A program made the position numbers and the translations under genes. From Fistulifera solaris (lineage: Eukaryota > Bacillariophyta > Bacillariophyceae > Naviculales > Stauroneidaceae), in contig AP026133.1 in NCBI GenBank assembly GCA_030295235.1, forward strand, positions 1,054,001 to 1,118,000: DNA of 64,000 nucleotides, in the 5' to 3' direction. The notes under the pieces are model-generated. The model searched no databases and was not told the origin of the DNA. It worked only from the letters and a program-made list of their open reading frames with translations. This document shows, one piece after another, positions 1-10,639 of the stretch; the first letter of the stretch is position 1; the number at the start of each line of letters is the position of its first letter.

Positions 1-1
1 C

Positions 2-570
2 GACAACGAGTATTTGCATTACAAAGATGACTGGTACATTATTGATTTCGAGTACGATGACAACAAAGACGGTGTACCTCCATTTGCCTTTGTGTATTAC
101 AGAGGTAGCAACGATGCTTGGGATGGATACGGAGGAGCGGTCATTTACACGCGCGATTCGAAATTTCCGGAATCGTTGCGACCGCGATTGCAGGCTGCCG
201 CCAAAAAAGTGAACATGGACTTTGATAAGGACTTTACACTGACCGACAACTCCTGTCCTGTAGATCTATCACCACAGGAGAAGTTGTTGCTGCGCGAAAA
301 GTTCTTGGGTGACGCTCTGTTGCAAACAGAGAAACAGCTCAAGTGCAGGCGACAAAGGCGCGTGGTAATGCTGTAAGCTTGATCAAAACAGAGGAGAAAC
401 AAGCCGAAAAGGCACTGGAGGAATTTGCAAAGTTGACGACCGAGTTTGAGAACGAAGTCATTAAAGACGCGGAGTTACTGGAAAAGGAACTAGAGAAGGA
501 TATTGGTCTCGTCAAGACCGAAATCGTGAATGACTTGAGTGCTTTGCTAAATGGAGATAAAAAGAAGTAA
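2..570 (+). CDS. VDE: Violaxanthin de-epoxidase, C-terminal part (5' end outside window)
   Basis: This enzyme converts violaxanthin (and in diatoms related epoxy-xanthophylls such as diadinoxanthin) to de-epoxidised forms in the thylakoid lumen under excess light. The visible part carries the lipocalin-domain end typical of the family, with [26 protein letters not shown] and the following LPES-like and DNSCP motifs. It ends in a Lys/Glu-rich coiled coil, as in plant enzymes. The gene is open from base 2, so the start lies upstream. The frame changes at about 341-345: adding one G after AAG would join EKQLK to VQATKARGN and give 189 residues ending at 570. Read literally, the frame stops at 376. 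I see no workable intron there, and a one-base sequence error is the simplest explanation. The family assignment is firm. Which VDE or VDE-like paralogue this is cannot be told from the fragment. Confidence 0.9.
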
Positions 571-699
571 AGCTAGGATTACTGAGCGATCGAATTAACA
601 ATTTTATAGCTCTTTTCAAGCTGCTTGGCATACTTGTCAGGTTTCTTACTTTCGACGGCGCAATCCAGCAAACAGATCGGTCAGTTACTGCGACAGCTG

Positions 700-1512
700 A
701 TAGAGATTACTCAGTTATCTCAACACGATACAGAAAGATCTAGTAAAAGTAATACTAAAGCTATGAATCACAAGTAAACATACAAAATTTCGAAAAGAAG
801 GCCAGTTGCCGCCACTATCATGTTGAAGAATGAGACGCTCGTTTCGCAGAATGAGGTGGCTGAGTTCGTCGGCAACGTTTCTGAGGAGATCCATCTCAGT
901 CAAGGTCATCCAGTTGCTGAGGTTTGATTAGTTCATACAATGTGTCGATGTGGTCCGACAACATCAGACCAGAACGCCAAACCGTTCAAATCGAAGTGGT
1001 AGCCAACATCGATGGCAAAATGGGATCTTGCTTTACAGGCTGGTCGGATGAGCCCCCGATAAAAGCGATTCAAGATGTTAGCATATCGACAAGAAGCCCA
1101 TCCGAGCGAACTCTACCATCAACATCTGTCACTCTACTACTTCGGCTAGGCGAACAAACGCTTGTAGAAAAGAGTAGCTGGGACAAAAACCTTCTAGATC
1201 GGCTGCAACTTTGAGGGTACGCAATCCTTTGTGATCCTTCAATCGCTCAAAAAGTGTTTGTAAGCATGGTCCAAAATACGATTTTCTCTCACAATCACTC
1301 GAGCAAAGAACCTGCAAGTTAATATTCGAGTGTGCGGCTAGGATGAGTTCCTGTAAAACATAGTCTGGTAGTTTCAAATTTGACCAATAAAACTTGATTT
1401 GGAGCTCCATAAAATGGACCAATTCAACAGGCGCCTCAAAACAAAACCATAAGGCCCGTAGAGAAAAATTCATCTTCAACACCAACCGAGAGACAGAGTT
1501 TCTTTGCCACAA
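700..1512 (-). pseudogene. Decayed LRR-like / unknown diatom gene remnant
   Basis: On the minus strand, Leu-rich segments resembling repeats of a leucine-rich-repeat type protein appear in different frames. An open stretch at 1129-1512 contains LQTLFERLKDHKGLRTLKV. Short stretches around 1020-1060 read PILPSMLATTSI, and another at 715-909 reads LLRNVADELSHLILRNERL. They lie in the order expected of one protein but are interrupted by several stops and frame changes within about 800 bases. That is far denser damage than at the other genes here. I infer a pseudogene or a fragment of a multicopy family. No function can be assigned. Confidence 0.35.
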
Positions 1513-1623
1513 ATTATCAAGGCCGACAAGTAAGTGTCTAAGGCTGACAACAAGATATAACCATCTAGATACTCATTTTTGCGGTCAACGAAAGAAAGAG
1601 AGTTGGTCAAATTAAATAAAACA

Positions 1624-1864
1624 CCCAGATTTTATGGACACGTCAAAATGTCAAACGCCCAGATTTTATGGACACGTCAAAATATTAAACGCTCAGATTT
1701 TATGGAGACGTCAAAATATCAAACGCCCAGATTTTATGGACAAGTCAAAATATCAAACGCCCAGATTTTATGAACACGTCAAAATATCACTCGCCCAGGT
1801 TTTATGGACGACTCGTCAAAATGTCAAACTCCCAGATTTTATGGACACGTCAAAATATCAAACG
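1624..1864. repeat. 34-bp minisatellite, seven tandem copies
   Basis: Seven copies of a 34-base unit beginning CCCAGATTTTATGGACACGT start at 1624, 1658, 1692, 1726, 1760, 1794 and 1831. The sixth unit is 37 bases because of a 3-base insertion. Copies differ by a few point changes. Because 34 is not a multiple of three, the array reads open in rotating frames (FYGHVK / QILWTRQ / DFMDTSK). Those open frames are a by-product of the repeat and are not called as genes. Confidence 0.95.
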
Positions 1865-2203
1865 GTTCCTCTTTGATTGTATACGGTGTTTTTGTTCATA
1901 CTTCATTCAAGTACCGGTACCGTATTGTTCAACGGTTCTCAGGGTGAGGTTAGTACCGGTATGATGGCGTAATTAACCACATGTCGTTTTCAAACTCAAC
2001 GGCTCTCTTCGCGGCGAGGAAATTCATTCTCAAGAGTGATTTTTTTGCGGCGTCGATGCATACATTGCCTCTTATTTGTTTCACTCACCTCGCTCAGTGA
2101 AGCATTTCTAGCTTTTCTAGTACGTCAAAACGCTTTCTGGTTCATCAACTGGCGGTCGTGCATACAATTACGTAGATTTATTGTCTCTTTTTAGCATAAC
2201 AAG
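1865..2203. other. Intergenic stretch with TACCGGTA palindromes
   Basis: No gene was recognised. Two copies of the palindrome TACCGGTA lie at 1912-1919 and 1954-1961, upstream of the sulfotransferase-like gene. The stretch probably holds that gene's promoter and 5' leader. No clear TATA element was identified. Confidence 0.4.
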
Positions 2204-3286
2204 ATGAAACAAACGAGTCGGTTTAGCTGCTCACGCCCGTGCGTGGCTTTCCTCGCTCTCATTGCGTTCGTCATGCTGTACTTCTCGCGTCAACAAACCT
2301 TGGATGATCTAGACGCAACGTCGCAAGAAAAGCATAACCATGTCGATATCAATCCTACCTTTGGTGATGCACCGAGTGAGAAACGCAATCCCATTCGTCA
2401 AATTAGTATTTTAGGTGAACGAAATAGCGGTACACGGTGGACCTTTGAGTACGTATCATTTGCTGTCAATAGGATGCAGTTCGTCAATCCCAGATTCTAA
2501 TTGCGTCGTCATTACAGTCACATGCTGGAATGCTTCGGTCATGCCCTGACGGTGAAAAAAGGACTTGTTCGCTATAAGCATTGGTTTCAGTATGAAGACT
2601 CGTCACTTTATCCGCACGATACACTCGTCTTGGCGCAATTCCGAAACCCGTATGATTGGCTTCAAGCCATGCAACGTGTGCCGCATCACAGTCCTGCTCA
2701 TTTGAGTACAGCCGTCGATCACAAATGGGAGATTTTCTTGTCCAAACCGTGGACCATGGAACGTATTGGTAGCGATCTGTGGCCCAATCGAACGAGTGAT
2801 GAAGACAGTCCGGCCAAAAGCTGTCAGCAGAAATTCAAGTATCGTGACATTATTAGTTGCGATATCGAACCCTTACCGCATGAAGCGTACAAACACACGA
2901 TTCGTTATAGTGAACATCAACCCTTTTACGAAATGCGAAATGATGGCTCGGGGGAGCCGTACGCCAATATCATGGAAATGAGAACAGATAAGATTCGAAA
3001 CTTTCTATCGGTCGTGGACTATGAAGGTGTCGCGGATGTGTGGGTGTTGCAATACGAGTATCTGGTTCACAAAGGCACGCAGAATTTGATCGATAAAGTG
3101 GCCGAATGGACGGGCATTGAACCAAAGTGTCAAGCCAAAGGATCACAGGTCCGCAAACCTAAAAAGACGAGAATCGTACCGACCGAAATGGCACGATATA
3201 TTCGTGAAAATCTAGATTGGGAGGTCGAAAGGTCGATCGGATACAACATTGATTTGAAACGGGAAGAAGTTGGCTGGGATTGGTAA
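2204..3286 (+). CDS. Type II membrane sulfotransferase-like protein
   Basis: Two exons, 2204-2448 and 2518-3286, flank a 69-base intron (GTACGT...TTACAG). The intron contains an in-frame TAA, so the gene looks split if unspliced. The 337-residue product has a short Arg/Lys-containing cytoplasmic tail, one hydrophobic anchor at about residues 13-27, and then a lumenal domain. It starts with LGERNSGTRW at about 70-79, a P-loop like the 5'-phosphosulfate-binding motif of PAPS-dependent sulfotransferases. The splice restores RWTFDHMLECFGH followed by VRYKHWFQ, and the TLVLAQFRNPYDWLQAM segment resembles the 3'-phosphate-binding region. This architecture is that of Golgi carbohydrate sulfotransferases. 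The substrate is unknown. The gene converges on the FIST gene, with only about 80 bases between stops. Confidence 0.75.
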
Positions 3287-3367
3287 ATGCGACTACTTAA
3301 TACCAATATATAATAGAACGAAGAATAGCGACTGTTAAAAACGAGAGTTTTAGCGTCGTTTTTCTAT

Positions 3368-6263
3368 TTAAACATTTCGCAAGGTTTCCATTGTGACAAT
3401 CGCATCCTTATCAGCTAGGCAACTTCCGACAATAGCTCCCGTGGCTCCAGCTTCCTTTATTTGCTTGACGTAGTCCGTGGCATCATCACCTATCAGTCCT
3501 ACTCGGCCTTGAACCAGAAATTGTATGTCTCCATGTCGCTCCTTCAGCTCTTCAAAAGTGTCGCTTTTTAATAGAGAAAGAGCTTGAGCACCTGTTAAGT
3601 CGTACATGTAGTCTTCAAGGAGACGGTTCGAAAATATGAGGCCGTGAATGCTGCCCTTTTCGAGAGTCATTACGGCCCGCATCTGTACTTCCGAAGTCAC
3701 CTTGACGAATACTTGAAACTGCAAACTAGCTGCAATTTTAGATAAATACAGAAGATCTTTCGCCGCAAGTGCTCCAGCTATAAGGGATATGGCATCTGCC
3801 CCCGCGAGTCGAAGTTTGTACAATTGATATGGGTACAGGATCAAATCCATTGCTAGCACGGGCGGAACAACAACTCCATCTTCTGACATCATGTCAAGTG
3901 CTGCTTTTGCGGTCTCTTCTCTCACAGTTTGTATATCACTAAGGGAACCGCCAAAGAAGATAGGGTCGCAGTTAACCGCCATGGCTGGGGCTCCAGCCTG
4001 AACGAAAGTTCGGGAGAGCTTGGCTAGATCGTATCGACGTCGAAGCGATCCACCAACTGGGTCAGATTTTTTGAATTCCGGGATTATGATGAATTGGTCG
4101 TTTTGTGCCGCAGATTTAAGACTGGCAACAAAGTCACGGGGCTTGGGCATAGTTGGATCCGTTGCCGAAAGTCGGCACTGAGAAACTAAATTCGCCAGAG
4201 GAACTCGTTCACGGAATCGATCAACTTCTGTTTCTTTTTCCCACATGAATTCTTCCAGCGCACTCGAAGCGACGGCCGTCTTTTCAGCAACGCTCCATTC
4301 GACAGTAGAAACAGTTAAGGCCCTGCCCGAATGAATTTCTCTTCGTTTCAAAATGAGTTCGCCATCTTCACCCCGAGGTGCTTTCGAGGCCAGAGTCTGA
4401 GGACCGATCTTCGTTGCAGCGTCGTCTCCGTCGTTTTCGTCATCCGAGCTTTCTTTTGTGTTTGAGCTTTCTTTCTTAGCGTCTATCGGGTTATAGATTG
4501 CCCTACCGGAGTAACTGCCAAAGAGGAAGTATCCGGTAGCACTGCCTTGTATGGTTGTTCCAGACAACAGTACTCCATTGGAAAAGAAGCCACTGATGCA
4601 ACTGACAGATGGCAACATCCTGGCCGCAGTGCTACTTTCGTAATACTGCTTGCCCTGGAAAAACTTGCTACCACGATCGAGTGTAGGAATGATGAGGCAA
4701 CCGGCTGCCTCAAACTTGACTTTGGGCTTGTCTTCTTCAGCCGCAAACTGCTCACCTAATAACCTCTTCTTATAGCCGATCCACAGAGCCTCTATTTCCT
4801 TTTTCGCAAACTCGCTTTCACGCACAAAGAATCGCATCCGGTTACCAGGTGTAATATTTACTTTACCCAACGGTAGTGTGACGCTGCCGTCCTTCATTCC
4901 AGCCGTAGCAACCTGATGAACCGTGAACCGATGTCCTTGTCCCTCTGCTAGTCTCAAAAGTTCGGAAACGGTCCGTGCCGTCATGGGGCCCTGCTGCTGT
5001 TCTAGTCCGATCAATAAAGTACGTCTCATGAAGGCTTGATCATCATCCGAAAGCGTCCTCATCAGAAAATTGGCTTCCGCCAAGACTGGCTTGGGGATTC
5101 TGGCCTTGGCATATGCTTGCGCCTGTCGGGCTTTGACATCCATATCCTTTTCGTCCACTTCGTCGTCTTCGTCGTCCTCTTCTTCTGCTGACTCTTCCGC
5201 GTCTTTCAGTGCTTCCGTAGCTGCCTCATCCAGTACAATAGCATTGATGGTAGAATCTTCGCCTTTGAGAATTTGATAAATGCCTCCCACCGCCTTGGCA
5301 CCTTGTGCCGTCATGGTTTGTATCTGCACATCACCCTGCAAAATGACTCCAATACAACCATTGGTGTGGAAGGTAGGATTGGAGGAATGTGCCGACCATT
5401 GATAGAGTTTGGCACGACTGAGAGACGACACAGTCGACGCAATGCCCCCACAATTGTGCATTGGGGGAAATACGTTTCAATCCCAACAACAGTGCATCTA
5501 CTTGGGTCGAGAAGGCTGGACTGGGCACGAGAAGAAAGGATGTTGGTAACTGATCGAGAGTATCTTCCGCGGCAGCACTGCGTGGCAACAAACCGACTTC
5601 TTTTTTCCATTCCGTGGCGTCTAATTGTACCATATCGTCGTCCGGTAAATCCTCCAAATGAAACGTGCGAACGGTCGTATCCGGAAAGATCGCCATGGTA
5701 ATAATGACCGCCGGAATCCCTTCGTATTCGACAGTATCACACGCTTGAATAATAATATTCGGCTGATCCGCGGTCTGAACGGCCGGGGCACTCCCGATGC
5801 ATCCCGCCACAGAACTCCCAATGAGATTTTGAATTTGGACATTGTACGCAGACGCCGCCGCCAAGATGGTCGGTACCGTCAATGTCGATGGTTGTTGCGT
5901 GCCACCATCGTACAGCGACGACACGGATACCATGGCTAAATCAACTTTGAGCGGTTGGTCTTCCGTGGCAATGGGTAGAGAACGCAGCGCCATGGTGACG
6001 GCTTCTTGTAAGGCTTCGACGAGATTGGAATGACTCGAATGACCTGTACTCATCGCCATGGGTTGATTGAGATCCATATATTCCGTTGCGAATGCATCGA
6101 CAGAGAGATATCGGTTGAATTGTTGTCGTGAAGCATGATGATAAGGGTTGACATGTTTGTGGTATCGGTGAGGAAGCGCAGTGTACAAAAGAGTGAACGC
6201 ACGAGTCTGTGGCACAAACGAGGTGCTCATGAGCAACAATAAGGAAGCCCAAGGACGCAGCAT
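3368..6263 (-). CDS. FIST sensor domain fused to a degenerate IGPS-like TIM barrel
   Basis: The start is taken at 6263 because MLRPWASLLLLMSTSF begins a convincing signal peptide ending near QTRAFT, a possible plastid-type motif. Upstream ATGs lack this. The first two thirds match FIST N and C domains, ligand-sensing modules usually found beside signalling domains: LLLGLKRISPNAQLWG, then GCIGVILQGDVQIQT, and later SCISGFFSNGVLL. An acidic linker (EEEDDEDDEVDEKD) lies between them. The last 230 or so residues align with indole-3-glycerol-phosphate synthase (IIIPEFKKSDPVGGSL, FFGGSLSDIQTVREE, LAGADAISLIAGAL, GATGAIVGSCL). Several catalytic positions are changed: the DF-preceding Lys is Met in VLAMDLILYPYQ, and the strand-4 Glu is Lys in FVKVTSEVQ. 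The barrel is therefore probably not a working synthase. The frame shifts by one at the C5 run 5445-5449. Using C4 gives 964 residues. Confidence 0.8.
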
Positions 6264-6881
6264 TTTTGCCAACAGTACTGGTATGCTACCCTTGTTTCTT
6301 CTTTTAATACAAGTACATTGTGAAACCATTTTTTCTGCTGTCGAGACGCGTTTCTCTGCAACACTTGTACTTGTATGTAGTACTGGTACGGTAATGAACA
6401 ATTCTCAAGTTGTTTTGACTGTCTTTGTTCTTTGTCCACCGCAAACAATAAAATACTAATGAGAAAAAAAAAAGAGGCAACCGGAAAAACGCGAGGCGAC
6501 CGAAGAGCACGCGTTTTCGTCCGTCCATCAGCCGTTGTCACTGTGACAGAATAAGGCTCGCGATCATTCACCCACTCGAAAATGAGTAGAGGGTAGACGT
6601 ATATCGTACAAAACCTACATACTTTGTAAGGTAGTACTTGCCAATCCTCGTTGTCGTCGTCCGCTCCTCCGCAACACCATGGCGTGCAAGGATAAAGAGA
6701 AATACCTGGTACCGTGTCATCATTTCATTCCATGCATTCAACAAAAGGTACCAACACTGTTAGGACTACCATTACTGACTAAGCATTCGAGTTCGTAAAC
6801 GAAAGACTTTTGTTGCGGAAAAAACAGGAAAAGGAATTTCACAACAGTTCATTCACACACAACAACAACAACCAACAAAAA
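6264..6881. promoter_or_regulatory. Divergent promoter region between FIST and PP2A genes
   Basis: This is 618 bases without a supported gene, between two divergently transcribed genes, so it should hold both promoters. Just upstream of the PP2A start lies an (ACA)n/CAACAACAACAACC leader. Near 6375-6385 is a TGGTACGGTA element related to other GGTAC-rich intergenic motifs in this window. No TATA box or binding site can be called with confidence. Confidence 0.35.
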
Positions 6882-7911
6882 ATGGACGAAACCGTCGACA
6901 CCCCGTCACCCGACAGGAATGCCACAACAAGTACCGCCGCGGCCACGCCCCTTCCTCCCCTATCCTCTACTACATTAGATCCCGAAAAATCATACGCTGA
7001 TCTAGAAGCGTGGTTGGCGAAATTGACACAAGGAACACCCCTTGCGGAAGCCGAAGTCAAGTCGTTAACGGAACTCGCCCGAGAGCGTTTGTTGCAGGAA
7101 TCCAACGTACAGCCGGTACCGGCACCCGTCACCATTTGTGGGGATATACATGGTCAATGGCATGATCTCATGGAGCTCTTTCGTATTGGAGGGAGTGCGC
7201 CAGACACGAATTATTTGTTCATGGGGGACTATGTCGATCGGGGCTACTATTCCGTTGAAACCGTTTCCTTACTCGTTTGCTTGAAAGTTCGTTACCCCGA
7301 TCGAGTGTTCATTCTTCGTGGGAATCATGAATCACGACAAATTACGCAAGTCTACGGATTTTATGACGAGTGTGTTCGAAAGTATGGATCCGCGAACGTG
7401 TGGAAATTGTTCACCGACTTGTTTGATTACTTCCCCCTGACGGCCGTCGTCGATAACGCTATTTTCTGTCTACACGGTGGTCTATCGCCGAGTATCGATA
7501 CATTGGATCATGTCCGACAACTCGATCGCGTGCAAGAAGTCCCACACGAAGGTCCCATGTGCGATTTGTTGTGGAGTGACCCCGACGATCGGACCGGGTG
7601 GGGTATTTCGCCACGGGGAGCTGGATTCACCTTTGGAGCCGACATTTCCGCCGCATTCAATGCTCGCAATGGACTGACGACCGTAGCGCGGGCGCATCAA
7701 CTGGTCATGGAGGGGTACAATTGGAGTCACGAAGGTGCTGTCGTGACCATCTTTTCGGCGCCCAATTATTGCTACCGTTGTGGGAATCAAGCGGCCATTT
7801 TAGAAGTCGATGAAAATAGAACCAATCAACAGTTTTTACAGTTTGATCCGGCTCCGCGACGAGGTGAGCCGAGTTCGCTCCACCGAAAAAACTCCCGATT
7901 ACTTTTTGTAG
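6882..7911 (+). CDS. PP2AC: Serine/threonine protein phosphatase PP2A catalytic subunit
   Basis: This is the catalytic subunit of protein phosphatase 2A, a metal-dependent Ser/Thr phosphatase that pairs with A and B subunits in the cytosol and nucleus. All PPP-family motifs are intact: GDIHGQ at about residue 87, [47 protein letters not shown] and [11 protein letters not shown]. The start is the first ATG at 6882. It gives a Thr/Ala/Pro-rich N-terminal extension of about 35 residues relative to the usual 309-residue enzyme. The conserved PP2A tail TPDYFL followed by a stop (7909-7911) is present but one frame away, beyond an A6 run at 7886-7891. Read literally, the protein continues to 7940 with an unrelated tail. 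With A5 the product is 342 residues and ends in the canonical carboxymethylated Leu. The tail identifies PP2A rather than PP4 or PP6. Confidence 0.95.
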
Positions 7912-8075
7912 TTGCGCCTTCAGAGCAAGTACAATCTTAAAATGGTTAATGTTGAAAGTAGTTGCTCTAGCTTGTGCTTTTGTGCCAATCCTGTGCAAGA
8001 TTACTCGTTTGTAGTATTCAGAAAAAGTCAATGTATAGGCTAGAGTATAATAAACGGATTATACTGAACATGCTA

Positions 8076-9383
8076 TCAATAAGCATGCGAATTGCTTCCC
8101 CATCGTCCGGTGGTCTGGCTTGTCCCCGACTCCCAGTCATTTGGCGTGTGATCCTCCTCCTGATAACCACGATACCGTCGATCACTGATTGTTGTGTTGG
8201 TTTCAAAGTCAACATAAAGAGGCGGATTCGTCCTTCTTGCTGATCGGTATTTCGAGGAGTGCTCCGAGCCATCGTTTTCTCGGTAAAGCCCGGCACCTGA
8301 CCTTTGACTCGCTGTATCGTAAGGATTATCTGTGTAGTACGGTCCTGGCGGAGAAAGTTGAAGGTTGGTATGTTGAGTATTGTATGCTTCGAAGAGGACA
8401 AAGGATCGGGCAGTGCGCTCGGAACTTACCTCGTCCACTCATGGCTGGTATTTGATTCGGGTCATGTGAATACAAATACGCTTCTCCGTATGAAAGGGTG
8501 TCACTAGCGTACTCGGGAGGATAGCCATGACTGAGATCTGTATCATGAATGTGCACGCCATCGGTATATATTTCTGGTCGTGTTGTGCGTCTCTTCATGC
8601 CAACGAGAAGAAGCAAGACGGTGAATGCGGTGAGGAAACTGAGCCCCACAATCAACGGTACGTTGGGTGGCTTAGTTGAGCCTGTTGGGTTTGTAATTTG
8701 ACCGTCTTCCACTGGTTCACTGAGAATGCTTTTATCATTTTCTGTAACGTCGCTGTCACCCTCGTCTATATCTAGATCGGTCTCGGTCTCACTCTGGGTG
8801 TCTTCATCGGCGTTAGTGTCGGGTGGCTGCTCTCGGTTATACTTCAAAAGTTCACAGTGAGGACCATAAAACTCTTTTGGACAAACACAACCAAGATGGC
8901 GATATTCGTTGTTGATGGTGGTGTTCCCAGGTGCCACCTGTGCGCTAATAAAACTACTTTTGCATTTTCCTCCGTTGGTGCAAAAGGATGTCGATTCATT
9001 CGGATCATACTTGTCGGCACAATATTCAGTGTAGGGATTACGGCACATCAACGCAGCGAATCGGCTGACCTCTTCGGCTACCGAACAGTCACACATCATT
9101 TCTCCTGTGTCTCGTTGTCGCTGACATAGGCGTCCGTTTTGCATTTTCCGTCGCTCTGGCATGCTTCTACCGGGACATCGCACGCAGCACCTCCATACCC
9201 CACATCGCACACACATTCCTCAATCATCTTTCCACTCTGCACTAAAGCAGATAGCTCTTCTTGGTTATTCGACACGAAACTACAGATTCCGTGTTCACAG
9301 GATAGCCCGCATTGTTCGTTGGCTGCCAACGAAACAATTCCATGGAGAAGAACCGAGACAATTATAGAGGCTGATAAGCGCAT
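8076..9383 (-). CDS. Single-pass EGF-like cell-surface protein
   Basis: The start at 9383 begins a signal peptide (MRLSASIIVSVLLHGIVSLA), followed by Cys-rich EGF-like modules (CGLSCEHGIC, ECVCDVGYGGAAC, CTNGGKC, CVCPKEFYGPHC). An acidic Thr/Asp/Glu stalk comes next, then one transmembrane helix (VPLIVGLSFLTAFTVLLLLV) with a stop-transfer KRR and a cytoplasmic tail rich in Tyr, Ser and Gly. An 85-base intron (8345-8429, GTAAGT...CGCCAG) separates the last exon (8076-8344). The reading frame breaks at 9099-9101 (T3 on the plus strand). One additional base joins the first EGF module to MMCDCSVAEEV and yields 407 residues. The layout suggests an adhesion or receptor-like surface protein. No ligand or partner can be inferred. 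Confidence 0.75.
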
Positions 9384-10639
9384 AGTTTCCAGCTCCTCGC
9401 AGGAATAGGCATTTGCAGCACAACGGTGATGAAGTGAGCAGACTTGTAGCAACTGCTTTTCACATTCCTCCTTATGCCTGTCATGCAATTCGTTCGGATT
9501 TCAAAAAGTGGCGATCAATCTTGTCATACGCACATTTTTGGCGCTCGAATTCCGAAAACGCATCCCTACTCCCTACCAGTACCAGGTACAACTACGATTT
9601 TCCGAATACTCGGTGTACAGTTGGGGGGAATTGTCCGACCACTATTAAAATTAGCGCTATCTTTCTCACTGTACCAGGTATCTGTGTGACAAGGTATTTA
9701 CACCGAACGCCGCGAGCGAGCGGGTCAACGTCCAACGGGCCACGGGCCATAGGCACGTCGATCTACATACACTACATGAAATGAGCGCATTTTTTTTCAT
9801 TGCATTTCATCGAACAACCTTGTATTCATTTCCTATTTATCTGCTTTCAGACGCAACAATCGACATGCTTCCATTTCTTATCCTACCGATCTGGACGAAT
9901 TCTGTTGTTACGATTACAGAATTGCCATCTTGCGTAAAAACAATACGCTTACGTATTTTTTGAAACACAATAGCAACAATTTTCCCGACGATGATCGAAA
10001 ATATTTGTCTTTGAAAAGCTATTCCATGACTAGAACTTTGATACATTGCAGTGACTAATGGGTTCAGTGATGTCTATACTGACGGATTGTTGAGTGATGA
10101 GATTTACGCCCTCAACAACATCTCATGCCTTGTTAAACGTGCCACACTCGGAGCGACCATCGCTTGTGACCACCGCTTTTATGCAAAGCGCCTCTGGCCA
10201 TTTTCAGCGATCGGATCGTTGGTTAGCGGATCACACGGATGCCTTGCTTGAACTAATTTTGAGTGCTGTCCTGTTCTGTTAGCGAAGCATTCCGATGTCA
10301 TTCATGATCTACGTCGACGAGAAAGATATGATTTGAGAATAGTCATCAACGAAATCATCAGCCACAATACGACGCTTACAAGATTGACATGAGAATAGAA
10401 CCCAGCGACATCTTCGCACCTTTTGTTAGAAATTTATGAACAGGAGCTTTATGCAACTTCCCCTCTTTCGCAAATTGTTCCTTTATTTGCGATTTATAAA
10501 GTGGTCGAAGGGATTGTATTATCTGTTTGTTTATGCATTTTACTATGAATAAACACCGTTCAACCACAGAGGATCCGGAACGCTTTACGGTCAAAACAAT
10601 CAGCCAGAGAAAACCTGAAACATTTCGCAACAAGGTTAT
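9384..10639. other. 1.25-kb intergenic region, nothing supported
   Basis: Both strands contain only short open stretches without family resemblance. One, on the minus strand at 10376-10633, overlaps what should be the 3' region of the channel gene and is not supported. GGTAC-type motifs (TACCAGTACCAGGTAC) occur near 9576-9591, upstream of the EGF-like gene. Confidence 0.4.

Noticed and set aside
343-391. A 49-base intron in the VDE gene
   Set aside because: GT and AG are present, but the exons would not join in frame and the length is below that of other introns here.
343-570. Independent small gene after the VDE fragment
   Set aside because: It starts at GTG and continues the coiled coil of VDE. 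A one-base gap joins the two frames.
1579-1876. Open frames across the minisatellite
   Set aside because: They arise from a stop-poor 34-base repeat in rotating frames. There is no other coding evidence.
2501-3286. A separate gene starting at TTG 2501
   Set aside because: It is in the same frame as 2204-2500. The TAA between them lies in a 69-base GT-AG intron whose removal restores sulfotransferase sequence.
3368-5461. Two separate genes in the FIST region
   Set aside because: The FIST domain is split exactly at the frame change, and removing one C joins NAQLWG to IASTVSS. Family sequence continues across it.
10376-10633. 85-residue minus-strand frame
   Set aside because: No motif, no neighbour context, and it overlaps the expected 3' region of the channel gene.
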